Part shown: positions 1-11,240 of the stretch, piece by piece
Numbering within the stretch: position 1 is the stretch's first letter
How the letters are laid out: the number at the start of each line of letters is the position of its first letter
Source: Cloeon dipterum
Taxonomy: Eukaryota; Arthropoda; Insecta; Ephemeroptera; Baetidae
Assembly: GCF_949628265.1 (NCBI RefSeq)
Contig: NC_088787.1
Location: forward strand, 27,704,501 to 27,768,500
Direction: 5' to 3'
Length of the DNA stretch: 64,000 nt
The notes under the pieces: model-generated
Seen by the model: only the letters and a program-made list of their open reading frames with translations
What the model was told of the DNA's origin: nothing
Databases searched by the model: none
Program-made: the position numbers and the translations under genes

Positions 1-1179
1 CGGGGTTCGCACAATGTTTTATTTGCGTTTGGTTGCTAAATTAATATGTTAAAATAATGATTTTAGCATCCTTTTCAATGCAGTTATTTATTGGAAATTA
101 ATTAATGACCGAAATATTGATGCAGCCGGGATTATATTCATTCTAATCACGATCGAACAATAGCGATTACTTCGACATTGCTGTATGAAATCGAACAAAT
201 CGTTAGGAGTGAAATACAAATTATTCACAGATAACTGAAAAGAAAAAATTTGGGACGGGCATGAGTCTGTAAAAAAATACGGTTAGTTCCTATTATTGAA
301 TCGGAAACAGTGGAAATGAAAATCCAAATCAAACTCCGATCCCTATGTCATTAAAATACATTTTTTATTTACCAAGTCACAGATTTGTTGCTGGGCACTT
401 TAATTGATAAATGAATGTCTGATTATTGAAACATCTAAATTAGCTGTGAAAATCAGACAGTCATGTTAGGGTGTGACAAATTTTTTATTTTCCTTACTTC
501 CAATCTCGCTTTATTTGCTAAAAAACGGATGATAATATGTTCTCTTCAGCCGTTAATTAGATTTTGACTCTATCAATTATTAATTATTTTCTCTCGCGTG
601 TTAATAATTTATGACAGCATACTGATATCAATAATTAAGTTTGAATGTTGGTTTTCCCCCAGCGGATTGTTAAGATGCAGCCAATCAAAATGATTTCTTT
701 TTTTCAATTGTTAAAAATTGTATAACTTTCTAAAAATCATTTCACTTAATTTTAATAGAAACTACGCTCATTTATTTAATTAAAATCATTCGTATAAAAT
801 GTTTTTGTAAAATCAATGTTAATTAATCTTTATATTTTAATACAAATGTATATAAAGTCTAGGATGAATCATTTAACTACAAGATAAAACCGTTTCATAT
901 GCTACCCATAGTCACTGTATTGATGATAATTCCTAATTTTCTTTCAAAGATAAATCAATCTAACTGTCCGTTGCTATTGATATCAGGGTTGCTCAAGCTG
1001 ATCGAGTGCGCGTGAGGTAGGCCAGTCGGTTCGCGCAAATAACTTAAGGCCGCAATTACTTAAAATCGCCTTCCGATTGCGTTGGGTTGGCCCAATGCAA
1101 ATCCATTCACGGTGGCCGAGCCGCCCAACAAACCGCACAATCAGACCAATCTAGCACGTTTCCGTTTGTGTGTTCGCAG
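1..1179. other. AT-rich DNA upstream of the first orb coding exon
   Basis: No open frame with recognisable protein character was seen here. The stretch is AT-rich and ends in an acceptor-like CAG at 1177-1179, just before the first recognised orb coding exon. It is therefore most likely a 5' intron or upstream flank of orb, with any 5' UTR exon outside the window or not recognisable. Confidence 0.5.
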
Positions 1180-1194
1180 GACTTGGAGCCGACC

Positions 1195-4100
1195 ATGGCC
1201 CAGGCGTGCTCTCCGCCGATTTTCGGCCTTCACCACCAGCCGACGGAGTTGAGCCTGGGAGGTTCGTCGTTGCACCCGAGCAGCGGCCACGAATCGTCGT
1301 CGTCAGCGCCCAGCTCGAGCTCCACCTCCCCCGTGACCTCTGACCTTGAGCACCAGCAGGGCGAGATTTTCCAGCGTATCAATGAGTTACTACAAGATCC
1401 ATGCGCCGAGGATAGTCTATCCTCCCCAGACTACCATGGTGAGTTCCCCACCCCCCGACCAGCCACCCGCCCGCCCCCCTAGCACGAAGCACGGGGTTAT
1501 TCACTCACGCTAGCGGGCGGGCTGGCGTGCCGATAGTTAGTCCGATTGATTATTGCCTTTCGCCGACGTCGAGCCGACTTTTACCACTTTTTACCCGTCC
1601 CCGAGAGGGATGAATGGCGGGCTGATTACTTTTTTCGCCAAGATTTTTTGCGCCTCTAGCAGCGAAGCCCCGCCGTCGCGCGCTGCCTGCCGGCTTTAAG
1701 CGATCAGCCCTTTTCATCTAATTTGCATTCGCTTTTCTGTCTGAAAGCAGCCCCGTCGCTTTTTCCTTCTTTTCCCTCTGCTTTTTCTTCTTGCAAAGTG
1801 CTCAAATCCTTCTTTCCCTGCCTACCCGCTTGCCTCCCTGCGACGCAGTCGAAATAACGAATGTCGTTGCCGAATAAAGACGCTATTTTGAAATACACCT
1901 GCGTGTGCAAACAAATCTGGCTACGCCCGGACAAATGATGAGGTGACTCCTTGGAAAGTGAAGGATTACGCAGACCACTATCATTAAAAAGATGAAAGAG
2001 TTAAGCCTCGCGTCGTCGCGCCGCAATTTGCAACGCTAAACAAATGATAGCAGTTTATTTTGGTACATTTTTGCAATGCTCGTCACCACTTCAAATCTTG
2101 TCGGTGGATGCTTGATTGAGTTGTCAAAAGAATGAGCGTGCATTAAAATAAAATTTCATTCAGTGAAACAGTGTAAATAATTGAAGAATTTGATAAAAAT
2201 GGAAAAAATTACGTCAACTTTAAACAAGCAATGTAGGCAACCTGTGTAACAGACGTGCTGTTGAATTTTCATATGATATGGATTTGAGGTGTGAGGAGGA
2301 AGGTATGGGGCCTTCTGTCGACCTAGATTTACTAAATTTTTGTCAAAATAAATTGCGTAATAGAGTTTTTGAAGTCTGCAAAGCGACATCATTGTTCCTA
2401 AAAGCTGTGCCTGACGTAACTATGAAAGATGTGTCCATATTTTATGAAGATGTAATTATTTTGCACTGCACAATCGATTAAAAATTAAAGCTAAATCTAT
2501 TTTATGAAAATTCTGGTATTGCAGTAAAATCGAATAAATGAACGCACTTCTCCCGTTAGGAAAGAGATCAAAGCATAACTTCCCGCGCGCTAGTTCAGGC
2601 TTTAATTTCCATTCGTGAAAAGCCAGCTAACACAGGATAACGCTCTTGCTCTTGCACGCACGAGTTGTAATAAAGGTCGCGAGGCAAACATTGAAGTATC
2701 TAATATTCATGAACTGAAGTTGGCTCTTAAAAACGCGCAATATTATAGCAAAATTAATATCGAATTACGTAACAATTTGCACGCAAAGACCAATTTTACC
2801 GGTCTGATGAACAAAGCGAGTAGCATACAAACGTGCCGGTGCGTGCAGCACAAAAGAAAGGACAAAAAGCAGAGCGGTCGAAATTGAATTAGCCAGACTG
2901 GCAGCGACTGATGGACGGACGCTCGCTCGCTTTTTGTCGATTCTCGACTAATTAATCGTGGCGTTGACAGCGGAGAGCCGCCGCAACCTCTCAGACCTTT
3001 TGACCATGAGTGTTCCACGAGGCATGAGGATGAACAACCACCCCGACAACCAGGGCCTGAATAACTTCAACCCCCTGCGTCTCCAGATTAACCGGCAGGA
3101 GAATGCCAATCAGCAGCACATGGTGAGTCTCGCAATCACTTTTCTTTTCTCTTTCATTACCCCTGAGGCTGCCTGCCCGGCGAAATAAAAAAAAGGAAGA
3201 AAGCAGTAAGTCTCACTCGCCGGCCCAGGTGCACGGATCGCTGCTTTTCCGAGCTTCTTTGTGGTGAGAAAGTCGGGCCTGCTGCCTCAGACGAGGGTAA
3301 AAAGTAAAATCGTCTCTGTAATCTGTATACACATACATGTGTGAGAGTATCGTGGACTTTGCAGCAGCACTTCCACAATGCTCGGCTGCGGATTTCTTTG
3401 TCACGCAGTCAAGCCGAGTTGTCATTTTTTTTTTCGGATTTCGCCGAAACCGTGTCAAGTGATGAAAAGGATTTTCCCTGTCTTCAAGCTGCAACTTAAA
3501 CAAATAGAAAAAATGCTTCTCAAATAAAATTTTCAAAAATAAAAGTTTGAGGTCTGCTAACAAATAATTACCATTCGATAAATTTAGCTTAACAAATGAA
3601 CAAAAAATAGTATCCACTTAGCCAATTTCATTGTAGTATCATTTGCGTGGACTGCAAACTATTTTTCACTATCGGAAATTAAATGTTGTCGTGCTTACTC
3701 TTCCCTCATTTGGTCAAGGTGAAGTTTAAATGGGAAAGAAATAATTCCATTGTGAATCAGCGGAAAGCAGCGTTGCGTATCTGTTGCTGCTCTGTTAAAC
3801 ACACGCACACACACCGTGGAAAGTTTTCGCACTTGAAGCTATGTTCCGAGAACTCTGACGCAGCAGCCTTCAGGCCAGTTTCGCACGCCTTCCCAAATCG
3901 ACTTTTCTCTTTTGGGGAAGCAGACTATTCATCATTTTAGCTGCCCTAAATGTGAAAAGAGCGGTGAAACAATGAGTTGGATATCTCATTTCTCGGGCGA
4001 GCGAAAAATCCTCCCTGCTAAAGAGGCGTCGCACGCCCCTCGGCCTTTTTGCGTCGCTGCGCCGGCCAAGAAATTGCGTTATTGTTTTATTAAAGGATCG

Positions 4101-7100
4101 AGCGCATGTGTTTGTATGTAGCCTGGCCTAGTCTGATCTTTTTTTTGTACGAGCGGAAAACCAGCGTTCGGGGGTGAGTCATGTTGCGATCTTTTGCAGA
4201 TGACGTCGCCAGTGGACGAGCAGGGCAACTACCGCATGATGTCGCGTGGCTCCAGCTATTCGCCTCCTGCGTACCACCACCAGAATCAGCAGCACCACCA
4301 CACCCCAGACTACCAGATGCACCAGCAGCGCGCCGCGCCGCCCAACCACGTTACGCCGCGCCAAATCAGAGGATCTTTCAGGTAAAATCGAACTCATTTC
4401 AAGACAACTTGTCACCGAAACCTCACCTTTTCACGTTTTTTGTTGTGTTTGTGATTTTTTGGCTGGTTGGTTCAGTATGCGTTGGTGGAGTTCTGAGTCA
4501 CACAGAAAATGGGATTCAAGTTGTGTTAGCAAGTAATACCAGAAACGGTCCACTAATGAATAAAATATTTCACAAAAAATAGTTTTATCTTTTGATTAAA
4601 TTACATTTTTTATAACGTGTATGCCTTGTTTAAAATTTTCTGCTGTACGTAAGATAAATTGCAAAAATATTGCAATGTTCACCACAGATGACAAATATTT
4701 AAAGTACCAATCACATTGTTATCAAGATTTTCTTGAGAAAATATGAACTAATCTGAAGCTTATTCAATCGTTGAAATACAAATTAATATTAAAGCTGTGA
4801 ACTTAATTTCATTTTTAAGAAATAACATGGAAGAAAATAGAGGTGTTTGGTCTTTCCACTATTTTGCGGTGTGTTCTCTTGTAAGTTTCAGATACAAGTG
4901 GGAATCTAATAATGAGTTGTGTGGTGATTGGAGTAGCGTTAACTCTAACCCGGTGCGTGGCCCTCTGTTGTGTGTTGCAGTTGTAGCAAAAAGGTGGCGG
5001 CAACACAGGAGCCTGCTGCAGCCACGTCGACGTGCGGCGTCGGCTGCGGCTCCAACCCTTCGTCGCAACACTCGGCTGCCTCGTGCGCCTCCTGCCTTTC
5101 CCATCTTCATCATCACTACAACCAAAAACTAGACCAAATCACGCTGCAACGAATTGCAAAAGCGCTGATGACCCTCCGCTCTCGTTCCAGTGACTCAGGC
5201 ACTCCCTCCTCCCTAGAGCAGGCGGCCATGATGGCCACGGCCGGCTTCTTTCCCAACAACAGGTCCCGCTCACCTTCCCCGGCAGACATTGACGCCAATT
5301 TTGCAACCCCCAACGAGCTTGCCAGCCTGATGGTCAGTACCAAAACATTATCAGTCTACTTTAAGATATTATGCGGATTGTATCATTCAACATGACTGTG
5401 TTCACACATTAACTGTAAAATTTGTTATGTAAATTAATTTAATCTCGGAAGTAAAATTTCTTAAATAGACTACTTCATCTATTTTTTTTTAATGATTTCA
5501 TTCTAAGACAATGCTTTGGTAATTTTAAAAAAATTTAAATTAAATAAAAATGTGAATGTATTTTCAAAACATACACTAAATATTGATAAAAAATACATTT
5601 AAATTTTTAGATTCAAATTTTGGTTTATTACGGATCAGCATTTGTATGTTCCGATTGGGAAGAGAATATTATGTTTGTTAATAATTTTAGTGATGATAAA
5701 CCAATAATATTAAACGATCATTTCAAGTTTTCATGTTAAAAATTAACACGTAACGTGAATTAAATTAATATTTCTTATCCACGACACATTAATTTATCAC
5801 CTTCAATTATAATGAACTTTTTTGTGCTCTTACAGCAAACCTTGTGCTTGACTCACCAACATCACCAGTTCAACCAGAACAATGGTGGAGGGGGAGGCCT
5901 ACTGAGCCCACTCAGCGACTTGCAGGAAAACTCCCTAAGGCTCCACATGCCGAATCAAGTAATTAAATTTTAATTTAAGTCCCAAATGATCGCATTAGTC
6001 GAAAAACAATGTTGTTGAATTTTTGCCCTTGTCCTGTTGCAGCAACAGATTCACCCGAGTTCTCTGCTGGCACTGCTTCAGCAGCAGTGTCCAGGCACTC
6101 CAAACTCGCCGACCGACTCAACCAGCAGCAGGCACCGACAGTGGCTGATGACCTCGCAGCAGCAACAAGCTGCCGCCGCTTTGCTCCTCACCGATCCCAC
6201 TTCCCTGGAGAGGGCTGCCAGATGCCACAGAATTGCTGCTCGTGAGTGTTTTATCTCCTCTTAACCCATATTCCCAAGATTGCTTTTTAAAAATTCTATC
6301 CCACGCACAGAGGTTCATGAGGCTACCGTGTCTTGGAGTGGAACTTTGCCCCCCAGGGTGCACTCAAACCCAGTTTACTCTTGCAAGGTACTGCTCTAAC
6401 TGAGGCACCGCTTTTTTAGACCTTAATCGATTCTTGTTCTCAAGGTCTTTCTTGGAGGAATTCCGTGGGACATTTCAGAGTCCATTTTGATCTCTGCCTT
6501 TGAGCAGTTTGGGCTCGTCAAGGTTGAATGGCCTGGCCGCGAAAACTCGCCTGCTCGTGCCAAAGGCTATGCTTACATCATCTTTGAGGAAGAGTCGCAG
6601 GTAATATAAGTTTTCATTAGTTTAAATCGCATTTATTTTGCTGATGGAGGGACCGTATATTTTAATTAACACTATCCATCTCATATTGACATTTTTTAAT
6701 ATCAATTAATTATATACCAGTCATTGTGGTATTAGGTACACATGATAATATAATAATAATAATAATTGTTCAATTGCAGGTTAAAGCACTGCTGCAAAGC
6801 TGCACCCAGGACGTACTGAGCACTGGCAACTGGTACTACAAGATATCGTCGCGACGCATGAAGGCCAAGGAGGTGCAGGTTATACCCTGGATGATCAACG
6901 AGGGCAACTATGTCAAGAGCCCCTCTATTAGACTTGACCCACAGAAGACTGTTTTTGTTGGAGCTTTGCATGGAATGCTAAATGCTGAGGGCCTTGCCAA
7001 AATCATGAGCGAGCTATTTGAGAATGTCATCTACGCTGGTATGATGGAACAGCAAAGTCCAATAAATTGAGCTATAAAACTGATGGTGTTTCTTAGGCAT

Positions 7101-7614
7101 TGACACGGACAAGCACAAATACCCTATAGGCTCTGGAAGAGTGACTTTCAGCAGCAGCCGCTCCTACATGAAGGCAGTTGCTGCTGCGTTCATTGAGATT
7201 AGAACCAACAAGTTCACTAAGAAGGTAAATAAAATCCAATTTGTCCCATTTACAACGCAAAACTGGTGACCCACCCTTAGCTGGTAGTATTTTATTCCTA
7301 GACATACTAGACTAGCATTTTAAATAATTTTTAAGTTTTTATTGATTCGTTACACTGGAAAAACACTGGTGAAAATGTTCTAATTCTCTTCTCATTTCCA
7401 GGTCCAGGTTGACCCTTACCTGGAAGACTCTTTGTGCTCTGCGTGCAACCTGCAGCAGGGCCCTTACTTCTGCCGTGAGATGGGATGCTTCCGTTACTTC
7501 TGCCGCACGTGCTGGCGCGAGCAGCACTCGCTGCCCACTATGATGGCACACAAGCCGCTGATGCGGGTCAGCAAGACCTCATCCCAGTCCCCGGACGTAC
7601 CGAGGCTTATGTAG
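1195..7614 (+). CDS. orb: Orb, CPEB1-class cytoplasmic polyadenylation element-binding protein
   Basis: This gene encodes an mRNA-binding translational regulator that binds UUUUAU-type elements in 3' UTRs and controls poly(A) tail length in germline and neurons (known for the family). Eleven coding exons join in phase: 1195-1438, 2995-3122, 4200-4381, 4981-5332, 5836-5958, 6043-6241, 6311-6387, 6445-6600, 6780-7038, 7097-7224 and 7402-7614, giving 686 residues. The N-terminal ~400 residues are low-complexity, rich in Ser, His and Gln. RRM1 begins near residue 436 ([10 protein letters not shown]) and RRM2 near 545 ([16 protein letters not shown]). The C-terminal ZZ-type zinc domain shows C628, C631, C640, C645, C650, C653, H658 and H666. 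The motif [12 protein letters not shown] and the short tail place it in the CPEB1/Orb class rather than Orb2. ATG 1195 was chosen for its GACCATGG context just after an acceptor at 1179; an earlier start in an upstream exon cannot be excluded. Introns 1439-2994, 3123-4199, 4382-4980 and 5333-5835 hold no recognisable genes. Confidence 0.93.
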
Positions 7615-9320
7615 AGGCCGTACCGCCCTGCGAAGTACGCCCCCTTTCTCCTCACCCCACATAGTAAATCATATTATTTGTGTTCCTTCGTCCATGTTTA
7701 TGATCGACACACGCGCCACCAATTGTTACGGTTTCCTTCTAACACTCACTTAAACACAGCGACACTCCTGCCTGTAAAACAACCGAATGTTGCGAAACGT
7801 CCGAAATCGATTACAATACTACTTACCGATCGTCTCCCATACGTATGTACGCGGCGGGGACGAATTTTGCCCTGCGCACTTTTGGAAATGTTTTTAGGGT
7901 CGTTTTATTCTCTCAAGAGTGTTACCACGACATACATAGACTGTCCATACTTAACTAAATAGCGTAGGTGTGCATCAGGGTTGCATAACTGCATGTGCGG
8001 AATGCTTTTAAGGAACATTTTACTAGATCCGGCGGTCTCAGAAACTTTTGAGAAAGGAAGGTCTTTCTTGAGCAAGCAGACTCCTCAAGGAGCACCCTCT
8101 CACTCGTTAATTTATGTTATTTTATCGGCTGAAAAAGCTACAGCCGAATATTTCATTGTTAAAATTTTGCGTTCGCTCGCAAAATAACTGTTGATTTGGC
8201 GTGTGTAGTCACATCGCCCGAAGTAAACCCAGTCAAAAGATGATTGACTGGGCTATTACTTAGTGACCAACTTATTTTTTTCTGTGTCAAGACAGGCTCT
8301 TATTATTTACGATTTTTTTTTGATGCCACGCCTGAGTTTTAGAGAACACTCACACACCACATTGTATTAAGCCTGCGATGAACAAGGTGCCTTACTCTGG
8401 CCACCTTGCACAGCGACCTTTCTGTACCGCTCTCTCTTTTTGTGCGTAGTAGCTGAAAACAAACAGATAAAAAATGCTCACATTCTCAACGATTCGCTGT
8501 CCTCCGAGTTGGGTGTTTTTTCGGTGATGATTTAATATCAGCAGCCACACTTACTCAACACACACATACACTCACTCAATTGTATAACTTTTACTCAGCG
8601 TTTTAAGTCGACTTTTAATGTTACCGCGCTTTTACCAGCCTTTTTTTATTGAATAGAGTCAATTTTATTGTCTATCATCACTGTGTAACTTGTCGAGCCA
8701 GCAGGGAGAGGACATTGCCAAAGCGACTGATAGCGGGAGAGAGAGCCAGCAAGAGATTAAAAATGTGCCAAACACACAAAAAACGCATCATTCGTAGGAG
8801 GCCGCAAACAAGGCTAAACACATACTAAAAAAAACGGGAAGTGACCGCCCCCCGTGTCTCTCGGCAGCCGAGCCGCGTTTTAATTTTTAGTGCCATACAT
8901 TTTTTTCCTCAAACGGCATCATTATTGCGTTTCGGCGCGCGGATGGGTGGTCAGTCGAGGTGATTGATAGTAGAATATTGATTGTAAAACACTCAACACA
9001 CATAGTACGTATAATTGATTATAGCCCCCCTTTACTACCCACAGTTTTAAAGAAAATGGCTTTTTGAAATCTTTTAGTCAGCTTTGAGAAGTAAACACAC
9101 TAGCACAACAACTACTTAACTCACTCACACACTAATCTTAATAGATGAATGATCTAAGAAGTAAACACATATAGCTACGCGAGATGTTTTTATGTAACTC
9201 AACAACGTCTTTATCAAATAATATCTCTTTGTATCTCTTTCTGGTATTTAAAAAATGTTTTAGAATTTTTCCAATTTTTATGGTCGTTTCCAATTTTGTA
9301 ATAAATTTTATAGAAAATGT
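7615..9320 (+). promoter_or_regulatory. Probable orb 3' UTR with CPE-like motifs and a poly(A) signal
   Basis: The non-coding stretch after the orb stop contains TTTTTAT at 8643-8649, 9187-9193 and 9275-9281, and TTTTAAT at 8613-8619 and 8878-8884. The first plausible AATAAA is at 9300-9305. Two of the TTTTTAT motifs lie within about 115 bases upstream of that signal, where CPEs are known to act. Drosophila Orb is known to bind and activate its own mRNA, so autoregulation is a natural inference. The 3' UTR end is inferred from the signal only. Confidence 0.6.
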
Positions 9321-11140
9321 GAATACGAGAAGAGTTTTTGCCCTATTTTTAAATACGAAATAGTATTTGCTTGGCGATTCTTAATTCTTGAAAGATACGA
9401 ACAATAGCAAAAACATTTGATACACACATGAGAAGAATTTGATTGCGTGCAGTTTATTTTTTAAAAGTGAGAGTGAATTTTCGCCACCGAATTGATCGCG
9501 ACATATTTTTTTAGCTTTATAAGAAACAAAGCAGAACGTGCGGAGAAAATATAATCACACAATTGGCTGCCCGTTAGAAAAATGAAAACGATGATGATTT
9601 TTAAAATGCAACTCAATTCGATCGGTTCGATTCAGTTTTAATCCACAGATAATTAGCGAGGATCAAAGATCTGCCAAGGGAAACTGAAAACTCGAGAATG
9701 ATGAGAGAAATGATATGATATAATATTTTTTGAAGAGTCATATTTTTGCTCTGATTTTATATTGAAGTTTCCATAAAAGTAATCGATAAAATAGTAGTGG
9801 ATGTTGTACACGTGTATTTTACAATAATGGTAGGCCTCTGTGAAAAGTATTAAACACTCACACACACACACACACACACACACTATCGAACGAAAAGAAA
9901 TTATATCACAATAATGTTAATTGAGAGTGAACGATCAAAATTAACCGTGACCGGGAGAAACGGATCAGATATCATAGAAAAATTACCCAAGAAAAGGCTT
10001 TTAACGCGTGAAGATGGAGAGAATTAAAACGCAGACACACAGTATCACGATGAAATTAATTAATGGTGCCTACTCACTTATCTTCTAATGTTATATGCCT
10101 TAAAATTATTCAGTGTATATCAAACGCATTAATGGATCAGTGTAACAAAAATTACTATCGAACGAAATTCTCCCCTTGCTCGAACTCGATTGTTTTGTCC
10201 CGAAGCGTTTTCGAGACGACCGGACCTAATTACGGCCGGTCGAGAGCACTTTGCTTAGTCCATCGTTTTAATTGAACAGCGGGCGTCGGCCTCGGCGCGT
10301 TTTAATGCTGCTTCGGCCGACCTGCCGGGCGCGGCGGCCAGTTGCAACCAACGGCCCCTCGCTTCCGCAGGCACTTTCAATGTGGATAAGATACTGAAAT
10401 ATTTTTCAAAAAACAGATTTTATGCGAACATAATGTGAATTCGAACGATATAAAAAAGGGCCTCAACTTTTTTCCACGCCTTCCTTTCTGTCTTTCTTCC
10501 ACTCGCAGAAGCGCGTATTGTTAACGACTCTTCTTGCAATTCTTTCCTTTCTCTCCTTTGGTTACTTGGTCAATTGAGCAAGTTTTGTACTTTTCGATTT
10601 ATGATTTACAAATAATAATATTTATGTTCACGCTCAGAGCTCGAGCCAACAGTTATTGTTTTGTTTCTTTCATACAACTTCTGTGTTTTTTGAATCGTTT
10701 ATGAATACTTGATTAGTGTCACTGGAACTCAAACATTCCGATGTAAAAATTAATAATGATCAAACTACGAACCTGTTGTTTTCTCCGCAAAATACGCGTA
10801 ACAAACAAGATACGAACAAACAACGTATGTACTGCTGCATTGTCAGGTAGTTTTTCTTTTTTCCAGTTTTATGATGGTTACCTTGCCAATGATTGTCACG
10901 CAAAATGGTCTGTCATTTCAACAATGTACTCGATTGATCATTGATTTTGTGCCTATATTAAACACTATGATTATATTGTAAAATCTGAAATAAAATTGGC
11001 AAATAAAATTAACGCTGACCATTGTTTTTGTTGAATCCCATGATTTTTTGATGCCACGAGAGCAAACAATGAAAAAGGTTTTAGTGATTGAAGTGAGCGA
11101 ATAAAACGCGTTCAAAATTGGGAGCTGTTTGTGAGATCTT
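9321..11140. other. Intergenic DNA between orb and the LRR gene
   Basis: AT-rich DNA without a recognisable gene, lying between two convergent genes. It contains a CA microsatellite (9859-9883) and a GC-richer patch near 10200-10370 with no protein-like reading frame. Confidence 0.6.
9859..9883. repeat. (CA)n microsatellite
   Basis: Uninterrupted CA dinucleotide run of about 12 units between orb and the LRR gene. Confidence 0.95.
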
Positions 11141-11147
11141 TTGACGT

Positions 11148-11162
11148 TTTATTCGTTTTATT
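11148..11162 (-). terminator. Poly(A) signals of the LRR gene
   Basis: Two AATAAA hexamers on the minus strand (11148-11153 and 11157-11162) lie about 80-90 bases beyond the stop codon of the minus-strand LRR gene, a normal distance for a short 3' UTR. Confidence 0.6.
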
Positions 11163-11240
11163 CAACTGAAATATCGATGCTAATTGTAATTATGCTATTC
11201 TAGCAATTTTTACGTAATGATGTTTTATGCACTGATGCAC

